Below, piece after piece: positions 1 through 12,316 of a stretch of 64,000 nucleotides of DNA. Position 1 is the stretch's first letter. Every line of letters starts with the position of its first letter. The DNA comes from Ligustrum vulgare (taxonomy: Eukaryota > Streptophyta > Magnoliopsida > Lamiales > Oleaceae). Both the position numbers and the translations under genes were made by a program. Under the pieces are notes generated by a model. The model had not been told where the DNA came from. It made no database searches and was given only the letters and a program-made list of their open reading frames with translations. Where the stretch lies: NCBI GenBank assembly GCA_963555705.1, contig OY743183.1, forward strand, positions 46,427,466 through 46,491,465. The letters run 5' to 3'.

Positions 1-275
1 AGCTTTGATGCGTTGCCAGTTTTCGTATAGAAATGCATGGAAAGACTTTGTTTTATGTTGTATATGTTATTTCATCTTTTTTAACAAATCTTCATTAAAA
101 AATAATTTAGAAAATATGTCAATTTGCTAAAATTAGATACCACATTTTAAATAAGTTATTTTTCCATCGATTTATAATATTTTCATCTTTTTTTCTAATT
201 TATTGTTATGTTTTGTATATTTTATTGCTTTGCAGATAATTCTAGCAATTCAAATTCTGTTTTTTTTTTTTTTTT

Positions 276-447
276 CCTTTTTTTAGGTTTGAAACTGCTC
301 GGGATTTTTATGAGGAAGCATGTAATCATAAAAAAATGAATTTCATATGTTATATCTCAAGCCTTTTTTTAGGTTTGAAACTGCTCGGGATTTTTATGAG
401 GAAGCATGTAATCATAAAAAAATGAATTTCATATGTTATATCTCAAG
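276..447. repeat. Perfect 86-bp tandem duplication
   Basis: Two adjacent copies, 276-361 and 362-447, are identical by eye. Each begins with a C-C-T7-A-G-G motif and ends in TATCTCAAG. The perfect identity suggests a recent slippage or unequal-exchange event. A second short direct duplication of 26 bp (495-520 and 521-546) follows. No function can be assigned. Confidence 0.9.
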
Positions 448-1123
448 AAAGAAATTTCTTTTTAATCTTTGTTTACATTGTTCAAATGCTTGTATTCTAA
501 TTATACAGGAAATGTTTTTTTTCTAATTATACAGGAAATGTTTTTTGTACTTGGTACTGCTTATTCTAATCAAGTTTGCAATATTATTGATGGACCAACT
601 TGTCAAGTAACTTTGTGTGCCATATTTGTTTTGTCAAATCTTAATTTATAAGTATCTTTTGCTTCTTTTAATGGAGACGAAGATTGCCTACCAAAACATT
701 GAGGATGGACACTCCAGTTTGTGTTTCTTCATGTAGAAGTTAGAACATTTAGGCTGTGGACTAATATCCCGACGGAGAGACCATTCACGTGCAAGGGGTT
801 CCTGGGGGTGATCCGGGCATGTTTTTAGGGGGGAAAATGTCATTTGTTTTTGGTCCACATTTGTGGAAGCCAACCGATTACATTTCGAAAGAGTTATTTT
901 CAATATTGGGAGTTTCCATGGTGGGATGATGATGTCCAAGAAGAAGAAAATGGAGTGCATAAGAAAGGTGGTGATAAAATGAGAATCAAATGGATGATAG
1001 TGCTGGTGTTTTATAATCTCTGTCAAATGAAAGGAAAATAATATTTTTGCTCCTTTGGTGGATTTGACAAGTTTAAAAAGTCCCGTTGAACGCAAGACAA
1101 AAAGGTTATTGTCTCCAAAATAG

Positions 1124-1743
1124 ATGAAGAAGAAAAGCTTAGTGCAGCCTGCTGCGACACACTTTGGAAAGTATGAGAAAGAGGAGCTAGAAACTTCAAA
1201 GGATCAACATTCAAAGAAAACAGTTGGAAAAACTGAGACAGAGAAAACTCTAACAAAGGAGCTGTTATATCATCTCAATCAGGTAATTCATACACTCAGT
1301 GACCCTTCCTTGTTAATTGACAATATGAATTGTATTAGTTTCTTCAGAAAAAGAAGATGGACTTCCATTTTTTTCCTAGACTGTGCATACATTTACTAAC
1401 GAATTTGGTTTTTTCATAAACATTACTAGCTCCCACATTCTCAAGCAATGGAAAACAATTGGAGTTTCCTGAAGATGTTAACTCCAGGGCTTTCATCGTT
1501 AATACTCAAGGCAACAAGAGCGTTCTTGGTAATCAACTATCTAACATTCTCTGTGATATTTCTACTGATATAGCTTCAAGGGAGCAAGCATCTTCTAGAA
1601 ATGATCCTTCAGGTGGTGCAATGCCAAAGGAAGATGGTGAATAACAAGTCTTAGCGAGATCTCATATCTCATTTGAAAGCAATGTGCATGTTGCGTTATT
1701 GGTAGAACAACATGATTCTCAGAGTAATCTTATAAAACAAAAG
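1124..1743 (+). pseudogene. Possible exon remnants of an unrecognised gene
   Basis: Two stretches have codon-like composition. The first, 1124-1282, encodes a Lys/Glu-rich peptide and ends at CAG followed by a plausible donor GTAATT. The second, about 1432-1743, lies just after an acceptor-like CATTACTAG, reads through an in-frame TAA at 1642-1644, and ends before GTACAG. The reading phases of the two parts do not match under the simplest splice model, so this is either a decayed gene fragment or a wrong guess. I recognise no domain. The flanks 1-275 and 448-1123 show only AT-rich sequence with no supportable gene. Confidence 0.25.
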
Positions 1744-1941
1744 GTACAGCTAAATGCACATGAAGTAGTAACCTATAATCTTTGTTTCACATGAATAATT
1801 AGCATTTCATCAATATAAGTCATTCAACTAGCTCTAATTTATCTCAGCATTATTTTGAATGTTCATTGCTTTATTTATTAGACAAAGCTGCTAGAGTATT
1901 ATGAATTGTAGAGTTTGGGTTTACCGTGGCTTGGACTCTTA

Positions 1942-2790
1942 GGTGGCGTTCTGTTTGTATTTTATTTTGTATTTTCATTTTCGAAAATGTTTTGTGTTTC
2001 CTGTTTTCATTTTTGTTTTCAAATTTGCTGAAAACGCGTTTGGTTTGTCATTTCTGAAAACTGTTTTTGAAAATGAAAACCTGGAAAACACGTTCTGTTT
2101 GAAATTTTACAGAATACTACTTAAACTATTTTTAATTAATTTGCTTGCAGAATACTACTAACTCAAACTCAAATTTCCTTTTACAATACATTAAAATTAT
2201 GGTTACATGCAACACACTAATGTGAGCATTAAGAATCTATATTAACACAGCTTGGTCAGGTTCAGGATTTGAGAAAACTCTACTTCTATTAAAATCCAGA
2301 AAATGCAAGTTCTTTCAAAACCACCAGAGTCCATTTATCAGTGCATTTTTTGAAATATAACAACAAGAATTCTCACTTGATTTTTTTTTTGTAATGTTGA
2401 TATATTGAATTCAATAAAACTTTATTTAAACTTAATTCCAAGTTAGGATAATTCTCAAAAAAAAAAATCTTTATTTAGGCTTAGTTCCAAGTTAGGATAA
2501 TTCTAAAAAAAATAATAAAAAAATAAAAACTTTATATTAAGCTTAATTCTAAGTTAAGATAATTCTATAAAAAAAAAAATCCCAAAACGCGTTTTCCGCG
2601 TTTTGGATATTTTTTGTCGAAATACACACAAAACGCTCAAAACGAGGTTTTGGGCGTTTTTCGTTTTGTGTACAAATTTTTTTTTTTGTTTTCCAAAATG
2701 CGTTTTCGAAAATGGTAAAGAGAACGCGTTTTTAGCGTTTTCGAAAATAAAAACAGAAAACGACCTCAAAACAGCAAAGAGAACAGGGGC
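1942..2790. mobile_element. PIF/Harbinger-like terminal-inverted-repeat element, non-autonomous
   Basis: The 849-bp segment is flanked by TTA at 1939-1941 and 2791-2793, the 3-bp target duplication typical of PIF/Harbinger. The ends are imperfect inverted repeats: GGTGGCGTTCTGTTTG on the left and, reverse-complemented, GCCCCTGTTCTCTTTG on the right. The subterminal regions are rich in inverted TTTTCGAAAA and AACGCGTTTT motifs. There is no coding capacity; open frames here are translations of the repeat. The weak terminal match lowers confidence. Confidence 0.5.
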
Positions 2791-3241
2791 TTACTCTTTA
2801 TTTTGAATTCCACGAGAATAAATACAAATATAAAACGTTTCGTGCAGTGCACGTATAGTCTACTAGTAATTTAAATAAATTCAAATAAACGACTTTAACT
2901 CTATTCAAAAAAGCGCGTTTAGACATACACCTTGGTGCGATTAGGCGTAACTTTCGACTAATTTAAGTCTATTCTAAAAAGTGCGCTTAGGCGTAATACT
3001 CGACCTTTACGCTTCACTTGTCGAGTTTTTTCACGCCTAGGCGAGCTTAAACACGATTCTCGATGTAGGATCTAAACTCCAATTTGATGAATGGTGTAGG
3101 CTTACATCCATACAATTGGAAACCAAAGATGCACACTCAATAAAAAATGTAAAATACCAAGAAGATTAAGATGAAACCCCAAAATGAGAGAGAACTTTTC
3201 TGTTGAGAGATAGAGAGAGTCTAGCCGAGATCCTTTCCAAG

Positions 3242-3811
3242 CAGGGATGGATCCCTAGTTGGACCACTGGGGGTGTAACCCCCACTTAGTTTTTAAAAAA
3301 ATTGAGTTTATTTTTTTTTTTTTAGTTTAAAAAAAAATGAGTTTAGGCTATGTTTGATTGGTTAAATTTCCCATGGAAAATATCACTTCCATGAAAAATA
3401 TTTTTCAACATTGTGTTTGATTGTAACAATTGGCATGAAAAACAAATTCCATGAACAATCATTTGAAGCACAAATTAGACTATTTGTCAAAAAAAGATTT
3501 TCTCACCATTTTGGTAAGAAAAGATTTTCTCAATTACCTAGAAAATATTTTATTTTCCATTTCGGATTTTATTTTATTTTTGGCATGATATTTAAGATTC
3601 TTAAACAAGGAAATTTGAAGAACCCATTTATCAATGTATCACTATTTATGACTATCCTTATATTCGATTTGGTACTCAAACTCGTCCCCTTAATCATTTT
3701 GATTCAAAAAAAAATTCGAGGGCGGACCCAGGGACTCAGGATGGGGCCTCCCCCTCCCACCGTTTGCAAAATTTTGGCCACCACTCGCTCTAACTCCTGG
3801 CTCCATCCCTG
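3242..3811. mobile_element. hAT-like non-autonomous element with perfect 8-bp TSD
   Basis: TTTCCAAG lies at both 3234-3241 and 3812-3819, immediately outside inverted ends reading CAGGGATGGA (left) and the same motif on the reverse strand at the right end. CAGGG termini with an 8-bp target duplication are the hAT signature. The 570-bp body has no transposase. At 3346 an internal TTA-GGCTATGTTTGATTGG resembles the tip of a PIF-type MITE, but no matching second end was found. An open frame over 3411-3902 crosses the right boundary and is considered non-coding. Confidence 0.75.
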
Positions 3812-4133
3812 TTTCCAAGGGAAAAAATATTATACCCTTTTACCCAAAAGCCCCTTTTGTAAAATACCCAAATCCAAAATAACTTGTAAAAAAATGTTTT
3901 AACAAATTTACGCAACTAACTAACAAAAAGTGCTTTCCAATCGATTTTATGATTGTAAGCACTTTATTTATTTTTGCCCCTGATTACTTTAAGTAACCTT
4001 CAAAATGCTACACAAGTTTATATTAAACAAGATAGCATTTCTAAGGGCATGTTTGTTTGGTTTTAAGTCAATAATCCCACATTCCTTCACCTTGGCTTAA
4101 ACCAAACCTTCACCTAAGCCGAAATTCCTTTTG

Positions 4134-4766
4134 GAAGCTTTCATCCTTCCGAACCTTTTCACTTGATGGTTTAGGTTTGTGCAAAGAAGTCATCTCCTCT
4201 TACATTGCACTTTGCCTCTTCCTAGCTTCTTCATAACTTGTAGATTCCTTACATGTCAAAAGAAAACACTCTTTTAGATTCGTAGAATCAAAATTAGGAT
4301 TAGAATTTACCTGCCTCATTTCTCCACCCATGACTAATAGATAGTCATGCAAGCTTTGTTGAGTAGCTTCTTTTTGAATTCCATCATTTTCAACAACTTC
4401 TTCATCATTTTCTTATTGAATTTCCTCAACAACTAATTCAAAATCACTATTTTGCAGCTGATTTTGAACTCCAGATGTCTGACCACTTGTTCCTTGGTTT
4501 TTTGAGTTCATTTCAAACTCCATACCCTCCAAAAATTCATTTTCAAATGAATTTGGAGCTAAACCTGAAGCATTGTTAGTAGCAACAGAAATACAAGGAA
4601 ATTTATTTCCTTCATGAGCTAACATTTTATCCCTCAATTGAGTGTTATCAATTTGAGCTGTGTGTGAACATGAATGATTTTGTACTACCGTTGTGCCAAG
4701 CATGTAATAAAGTCTATTTCTCAATATTCCTTTAATCACAATGTCATTACCTTTACATACTAACAT
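4134..4766 (-). pseudogene. Copia pol remnant: pre-integrase end to start of reverse transcriptase
   Basis: Read on the minus strand from 4766, the translation shows a copia GAG-pre-integrase motif (LVCKGNDIVIKG, then IDNTQL). It is followed by an acidic linker and, after stops, by the segment that precedes copia RT (YEEARKRQSAM and EEMTSLHKP near 4200). Integrase is missing. The fragment lies head to head with the gag-protease remnant at 4813-5795. The two may be parts of one element rearranged by inversion, or two separate elements. Confidence 0.6.
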
Positions 4767-4812
4767 AGTATCATTCGATGAGTAACGGTATTTTTAAAAC
4801 AACGGTTTCAAG

Positions 4813-5795
4813 AATGGGAACTAGGGTTGAGCTAGAGAAGTTCAATGGCAAAGGGGATTTCTCCCTTTGAAAACAGAAAATGAAGGGAGTATTGGTGCAA
4901 CAAAAGGTTGCAAAGGCATTGGAGGATCAATCCAAATTGCCGGAGACACTATTAGCCAAGGAAGATTGTGTAGCTGAAATTCAAGAAGTGGCATACAGCA
5001 CTCTGATTCTTCATCTCTCAGATAACATTCTGAGGCAGGTAAACGATTCTAAAACTACTTTAGAAATCTGGAATAAATTAGATGAAATATAGGCTGCTAA
5101 AACTATTCCTAATAAGATTTTTCTCTTAAAAAGAATCTTTGGTTTCAAAATGAACCTCTCCAAAGACCTTGAAACAAATTTAAATGTATTTATTGTAATG
5201 ATTTTAGATCTAACGAACAGTGGACAAAAAATAGAAGATGATCAATTAACTGTAATTTTGGTAAATTCCCTTCCAGAATCTTTCAAAGAACTTAAAATTG
5301 TGATTAAATATGGAAGGGATACCATCACTCTTCCAAATGTCACTACTTCGATTAGGTCTAAAGCATTAGAGATCAGTTTGGAGGAGAAAATTGTCCATAA
5401 TGAAATTGCTTATTTTGTTAAAGGTAATTTTCATAAGAAAGAGTCAAATGTTATGAAATTTAGCAAGAAATAACGGTAAGGAACAGTGGAAAGCGCGGGG
5501 GTAGTGTTAAATGTGACGTTAGATGAGCAGAATCAAGAGTGTATTCTTGATTCGGAGTGTTCCTACCATATGACCTCTCATAAGGCTTGGTTTAAAACCT
5601 ATAGGGAGATAGATGAAGGGAGTGTATTTAGGAAATTGTGAGACTTGTAATGTGATGGAAATATGTGAAGTTGTGGTTAAGATGTATAATGTGGTAGTTA
5701 GAGTTCTAACTGGGATGATGCATGTACCTGCTTTATCTAAGAATCTTATTTCTTTCAGCATATTGCATATTTCCATACATCAAATTGGAGTTTAG
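4813..5795 (+). pseudogene. Copia gag-protease remnant
   Basis: Starting at the ATG at 4813, the translation reads as a Ty1/copia gag N-terminus (LEKFNGKGDFSL, KQKMKGVL), with a stop where family members usually have Trp. It continues through a UBN2-type gag body (4880-5473) with further stops. After a frameshift comes the aspartic protease: the DS(E)CSYHMTSHKAW region near 5550-5590, then the HVPALSKNLIS motif near 5720-5750. There is no integrase or RT downstream and no LTR was found. This is a dead fragment. Confidence 0.8.
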
Positions 5796-6497
5796 ATCCT
5801 ATACTTGACTTTGTCTCTTCGTCACGCTTTACGCTTTTTAGAACACTGTTTTTTAACCTACATGAACAATCCATACCCAATTTTTTAACATCACTAACTT
5901 ACACATGATAGGCTAGACCCACAAACTACACTGCAAATTAATATTACATATTAGATCTCCGTTCTAGTTTTAACTGACAATGTTCATACAGAAATGAACT
6001 AGCAAATACACTGGTTAAACCATTTCGACTAAATATATCAGTTCTTTTGAAGCTTCAAAATTACAACCAGTTACGAATCTAGGAATCGAATTGAGCATGA
6101 GCAATCTAGCACAAGCAATTACTATAACGGTAAGGGGGAGAAAATTTGACATCAAAACTATAAGATTTTTTTTTTTTTTTTTTTTTTTTTGAGCAAATCT
6201 AGCATGAGTAGCCAAAACGGACTAGTATCATGCTTCATCCGTCCCTGATTACAACAATGTAGTATGATCCCAAGACATCTTACTATGAAACTTCGGATGA
6301 TGTTGTTAGGACAATGTTCCCTATCACCAATTTGAACACAAAGAGAAGTTTCGTGTTCGAATTCCAAAAATATAAAATACCCACTATCAATACAGCTTAA
6401 TCCAGCATACTGAACATGGAGTAAATGTAAGACCGGTTAAACTGGATAACCTGAGATACTACTAGAAACTTCACAGTATAATTAGTGTGTATATATA

Positions 6498-6546
<49 letters not shown>

Positions 6547-6693
6547 ATATATATATATATATAACTGCTGATCGATAATAGTCAAATGGCTCGTTCAGTA
6601 AGTTGCATTATTCCATACGAGATCTCGTCTGTACAATGTTGTTCAGCGCTGCGTATCAACATGCAAGCTACTATCAAAACTTCATGCAAAAGA
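5796..6693. other. Intergenic AT-rich DNA with poly-T and GT/AT microsatellite
   Basis: No gene is supported here. It holds a T-tract at about 6169-6190 and a (GT)n run at about 6502-6545, continuing as (AT)n to 6563. The part nearest 6693 is the likely 3' untranslated region of the minus-strand UPF0114 gene. ATTATT at 6607-6612 (AATAAT on the minus strand) could act as a weak polyadenylation element. Confidence 0.6.
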
Positions 6694-9600
6694 TTACTTT
6701 CCTTCGTTGAGTTTTGAGAGTAGAAACAGACAGCCCGAGGAAAGTAACACCGACGTGGCGAAACAAAGCAGATCTAGAGGGGACTGTATAGCTGCTTTCT
6801 TGCTCTTTTCGAACAAACCAATAAGAAGAAGCATCACTATAACGTGGCCAAGTTTCGTTTTCAGCTCGTTGACCGTTTTTATTTCCAACCACCGCGGTCG
6901 TTCCTGATTCAGAGAAAACAGGAGATTCGGAATGAATGGCTGATAAAGATGCATTTACATTTACCACCTTGGTATTGGCTTTGAATAGAAAGTCACAAAA
7001 CTAAACAAAGGAAATCAACAGCAATTACGCTCGTAAGATTGGACAAGATAATTGAATTTTTTTTCTTCTTTACTGTGCACGTTGACAATACAAGATTTAT
7101 ACTATAGTGATAAAATATAATACTAATTTTTTGGGTCCCATTGTACAAATGGAAAACAAAATTGTTAGATGAGGCAATGCACATGAAAATTGTACTACCA
7201 ACATAAAATACAAACCTAAATATAAGTTCATCCATAAAAAAAGTGATGTTCGGAAATGATTGCCCAATATTATCTAATATTATTTGCTGGAAAAAAAAAA
7301 ATAGAAAATAAAAAAACTACTAATAAAACTCTTTAAAAAAAAAAAAAAAGGAAATTTTTAGACCTTGCATGTAATAAAAAGTCAAGGAAATGTGAAGTAG
7401 AAATCGTTGAAAAGTTTCGAACAAACCTTAAGAGTGAATAAGCCAAACAAATTTGATCTGTGTGTCTCTGGTCCCTCTGAAATGGATTTCTCTTTATCAA
7501 GATTGCTAATGAAGAGCTCATAAAGACCCATGCCGAAAACCAGCATCACAGTCCCCAGTAAATAGACATCTAGGTGATTCAAAATAATTAGTAAATAATA
7601 ATGTCATTGATATTAAGAAATTCAAGTAAATACAATCTGAGCTTAATGCTCAGTCAGTTAATGCACATATTATGCCGTCAGATAGGCTACAAATATTGTA
7701 CTCGAGATGCTTTTGTTTGTAGACGTACAAATTTTATATTAGAGAATTAACTTCTAGGTTTTCAATTCATTATTTAATTCTTTTGAACTTAGTGAGTATG
7801 ATTCTAATGCCAAAATGGGAATCAGAATGAAGATCCTTGATGTTAAAATTTAAATCATCAATCCCTCAGTAGTTTCTTGATTAAAATGTTTATTGGACCT
7901 CCAACTGATGAACTTAAAAGTGATGAGAACCTTTCTTATGAAGTAATACTAAATTATAAACTTGAATGTCATTTTTTTTCCCCTCCTTTCCATGTCCATC
8001 CAAAAGATTTACAGATTCCAAACTGAGCTATGAGGAAGTGTAAGTATTTCTAAAATGAACTCAACATGCACGTTAAGACGGCATATGGTCAAACCTTTCA
8101 ACTACCATTTTAAGTACCAATCGGACTTACATAGAAAATACATCCGAAATTATTCTAGTAGTGCTTAGAATTTCATACATAAAGCATACTTCATCTTACC
8201 AAACTCGAAGTCTGATGTACATATCAACTGTGGAGTCGAGGTTCCACCATTTGAAATAACATTAGGCTATGAATCTCCAATGATAACCTTCCCTCACAAT
8301 GTCATTTAAAAAACCAAAATTTGCAAGATCCAGATGATTAACAATCTCGAGCTTATCCCTCAAGTGTATATCCCGTAGCTGATTTCGATTTAGTCATAAC
8401 TTTTGCAAGTGTAGTTTTACATTCTAGTTACTTCACTTTCTATTACTTCATTTAAAGTTAGTTGAACTAGACTTTCCAACTACACGTATTGAGAATAATT
8501 TTTAATAAAATGTTTCAAGTGTATAACATATAAATGGAACATCCTCTTATGTATTTATCAGAAAAAATTCAAGTTTATGTGAATAAATGTATCTAAGAGC
8601 TTGTTTGCTTGTATACATTCTTTTTCAACTTTTCCCTCAAATTCAATTTGAACCACATTTCTATGGGACTCATCACTTTCACACTTTTCAACCATATATT
8701 CTCTCAAAAACCTCAAAATTCCTCTTTTTTCCCCCAAAAACTACCTACACCAAACAAACTTTAAGAAAGTAAAGTTTTTTAACCAAGAGGGATAAATTTC
8801 ACCTTAGTTAACATTACAAACTCTGGATGAGAGTTCAAGGTCAAAAGTCCAATACTATACGAGTACAATCTTGCTATATTATATTCATGTTATCTACTAG
8901 CAAATATTACAGTTAGGCCTGGATGTGGTTTCATATGGTTTTGGTTTTCAATGAATCGAATCGAACTAGGAACCGAATGTTCTTTTGAAAAAAATCCTTA
9001 GGTTCTTTTTTGTAAGAGAAGAACCGAACCGAAACCAAACTGTTCTGTTATGGTTTCATAAACTAAAATTTTCGAACTAAATGGTTAATGCTAAATATAA
9101 CTTGCATCACTACTTGACATATATACAAATTCGACACGGTAAACATCATCCATTATTTAAAAAAAAATGTTCAAATGTCATAATCTTGAACTAAAATTTA
9201 AATCGCAAGTACATTGTGAGCCATTAATCCAGGCAAAAATTTAAATCTTGGACTATTGATCTTCAACCAATTCAAAATAAAAAATCATGTTTGATTCTGT
9301 CGATTCCGATTCTTAGTTCTAAAACTAGAACTGGATGGTTCTTGATTTTTAGAATCAAAATCATTTAAAATTTTGAAAGAACTGGAATCGAACTACTAGT
9401 TCCGGTTCTTTTACCCAACCCTAATTACAATTCCATTAGTGTATCTTCGAAGGTTTAGGGGCTTTGAACATTTAGCCGTTCATTTACGGAAGTTTTTACT
9501 TGGAACCCTTGAAATTTTGTACATTTGTTTTATATTACTGTCCTTTCCTTTTTTTTTTTGGGAAACTGTCAAGCAGTTGACGAGTCATTTAAATTATCTT

Positions 9601-10973
9601 TGAGTGAATATCGGCTAAAAGCATGCATGTTTTGCTTAGTGCATTATATCCTATTTGTAGCGTTAATTGGAACAAAGATTGCAACACCATGATCCATGCT
9701 GGGTATAATGATGTTTCAAGTTGTACATGAGGTAGAGATTGATAATAGTAATACTAGCAACATAAGCTTAAAAGATTTATGAAAACTTAATTTGTTAAAA
9801 TTTTAGTTGCTTTGATGGCAGCACAAAGAGTCCAGAATATGTTATAAACTTTATGTTACGTTGATATCAGTGGTTGTTTGATCCTGACTTCCAATCTTCA
9901 AGTGAGACTTATTTTCTAGCTCTTTTGGGAAAGCTTAAAAAGTTACTAAAAATTTGAAATTAAAGTCAACAATTAATTTTAACTATACATTTTCTACCTA
10001 CTTTTCCACCACTATTTCCTGGGACCCACCACTCCCATTTATCAAAATCATATTTTAACTCTCTCAAACAAACACTTTCACTTCTTAGTTTACTTTAGTG
10101 AAATAGGTATATAATATAACACTACCAGAATCACGATTTTTTTTATTTTTTATTTTTTTTATTTTTTTTTTAGCACAAACTACCAGAATGTCATTTTAGA
10201 CATACTTTTATTTCTAGAAAGTCAATAATACATAATTCATAATTTCTTCACTTCTATAGATGTCTAATTGTTAACGAAAATTTAAACCTGTAATGAATCC
10301 AATAGTCTACCATGGCTACAACGGATGTAACTAGAAGCCAAAAGGAATAACAGTTTTTTAAAGGGCTACTAGTTGTGTGCCAAAATGACAGGCATATTTT
10401 CACGTATCAAGAAGAATATATAATAAATGACAGAAGATAATTATATACATACCAACAGCCTGGACAAGTGAGAAAATAACCTTCCCTCGATCCACAAAAT
10501 AATCTTGGAATGATGATATAACATGCGTGCAACCCTGCACAATACAGAAAAACTTCGTCAATCATTTCGTGATATGCCTCGAACAGTTCACATGAACACA
10601 AATCCTTTTGTGTAATGGCATCAACAGACAAATATTTATGAGAATGATTAATCAAAATCGTGTTTGATTAAGTCGTCCAACTCCAAGGTCTGCGGCTGTT
10701 ACAAAGAACTCTTGATTTATTCAATCCTCACAATTGTGCACATATCATGGGCGATGACAAGATTGCATCAAGATAGATAAGTAAGAATTTGGAGAGGGAA
10801 ATTTCAATACATCAAGATAGTTGAGAAAAACCCTCCAATGCTTATTCATAAAAATCCTTATTAAGAACCAGAGCTACCAAACTAATAAAAATGGATAACT
10901 TCTTGGTTACCCTATTATTATGATAGGAAATTAAATCAAATGCCAGTAATTCAATCAAGATAAATGTTATTCC

Positions 10974-11031
<58 letters not shown>

Positions 11032-12316
11032 CGTGGGTATGGCGTATTTTCTTTGCAAATTCCATTACGTGTATCATTGTTTCTCCTCAGATAAAATAAG
11101 TCGACTGTGATAAGCTAGAATGCAACGATTAATAATCTTTCCTTCGAACCAAGTATAAATAAAAACACCCTCGTAGATCCCCAATCTAGTAGACAACAAG
11201 CCAATGGCAAGCTTTTTCACAATACCTCGTCCACAGCACAACTACATCTAAATCAAAAGTTATAGCCTTGTTCTTTAACAATATTGTCTATATCTACACA
11301 ATAGTACTATAAATGGTGAAGAGGCCGACAGAAGCACATGAATCATTGTCACGAGGCATCGATGGAGAGATTAATTTTCATTGTTATTTCAATTTTCAAG
11401 GGCATTCTCGTGGTGTCTACTGTCTAGTACATAAATCAGGTGTACACGGGCAAATTGATAATAAGAATTAAAAGTAACATTGAGGAAAAAATATATAAAA
11501 TCACACCGAAAATTATAAGTTATTTAATATGTGCAAAAAATGCCAGGATTGCACAGAGATGGACATGACATTACACTCTAACACGTGATTTTTCAAAAGT
11601 TAGGACTCGACAAGTTGGGGACACGTAAAGTAATTTTTTTTAATATTTTAATTTATTATTCTTTTCCTTTTCTTTTTTTTTTCCCTCTTCCCTATAACAG
11701 CAATCAAATGGTAGATAAGAAAAACAGGAAATATTCAATAATGATATTTACCTTGATAAAACAAAGAAAAGATCCAACCAGAGACCCCCAAACAGCAAGA
11801 ATAGCCAAGAAACGGCACCCATAAATAACCTACAACAAAAACCCCAAGGCAGTTCAATCAATTCAAAACATACCGTTCTTTTACGCAATAATTACAATTT
11901 ATAAACAAATTTATAATCAGCACAATTTTTCAAACTACTTTTTAATCACACATATTTTCTCTTTCCAATTTTCAACCATTGATCTACCTAGAAAACACCA
12001 AAAATTAAAAATAAATTACGGCTGCTTCATCCGAACACTCGATTATATCAGACTTTCATTATATTACCTTCTCTATGCCCTCCTCAATGTCCTCCATCTT
12101 TTCTTGCCGACGCACACCAGTAACAGAATCTGATGCAACAGCACGCAGTAAAGTATGACCAGATGGAGAATAATCTTGTTTAGAGCAAAGAATTACAGGA
12201 AATTTTGCATTGGAGGGCTGAAATTGACGAACCCATTCGGGATTCGAAATCAATTCTGGTGCTTTTTTATGAAATATTGCAGCGGGCCTTCTGGTTAAGG
12301 TTTCAGAGAGATTCAT
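6694..12316 (-). CDS. UPF0114-family (YqhA-like) membrane protein, probably plastid-targeted, 5 exons
   Basis: Exons on the minus strand are 12316-12068, 11829-11752, 10534-10453, 7569-7427 and 6903-6694. They splice in frame to 253 residues plus stop. Donors are GTAATA, GTAAAT, GTATGT and GTTTGT; each acceptor ends in AG. Residues 1-83 are a variable N-terminus with Ser, Arg and Lys, consistent with a plastid transit peptide. From residue 84 the product matches the UPF0114 family: YGCRFLAILAVWGSLVGS (helix 1), a hydrophobic stretch ending in VYLLGTVMLVFGMGLYELFI (helix 2), LKTKLGHVIVMLLLIGLFEK (helix 3, about 199-218), and a C-terminal helix at about 227-247. Length and exon structure fit plant members, known from Arabidopsis as uncharacterised membrane proteins. 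The biochemical role is unknown. There are no stops or frameshifts, so the gene appears functional. Introns of 238, 1217, 2883 and 523 bp carry a MITE and an ATT microsatellite. Confidence 0.93.
8597..8761. mobile_element. Short PIF/Harbinger-like MITE in intron 3 of the UPF0114 gene
   Basis: This 165-bp element is flanked by TAA at 8594-8596 and 8762-8764. Its left end GAGCTTGTTTGCTTGTA pairs with a right end that reads AAGTTTGTTTGGTGTA on the reverse strand. It has no coding capacity. It sits inside the 2.9-kb third intron and does not disturb the splice sites. Confidence 0.6.
8916..9421. repeat. Possible MITE-like repeat rich in GGTTCGAACC-type motifs
   Basis: The segment opens with GGCCTGGATGTGG and closes with a sequence reading GGGTTGGGTAAAAG on the reverse strand, with TA just outside each end. 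Its body contains repeated GAACCGAA/GGTTCTT motifs in both orientations. The ends match poorly and the TSD is only TA, so the boundaries are tentative. It lies in intron 3 of the UPF0114 gene. Confidence 0.35.
10978..11031. repeat. (ATT)n microsatellite
   Basis: About 18 uninterrupted ATT units in intron 2 of the UPF0114 gene. Likely length-polymorphic. Confidence 0.97.

Noticed and set aside
285..330. Weak resemblance to the start of a FAR1 domain (FETARDFYEEA)
   Set aside because: Only about eleven residues match, with stops nearby and no downstream FAR1 motifs.
2880..3060. Repeated GCGCTTAGGCG / CGCCTAGGCG motifs
   Set aside because: Suggestive of a dispersed repeat, but no unit length or boundaries could be defined.
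3411..3902. 163-codon open frame
   Set aside because: It crosses the right end and TSD of the hAT-like element and resembles no protein.
6397..6585. Open frame with a Thr-His repeat
   Set aside because: It is a translation of the (GT)n microsatellite.
9869..10085. Possible MITE with GTTGTTTGATCC and GTGTTTGTTTGAG ends
   Set aside because: The ends match only loosely and no target duplication could be fixed.
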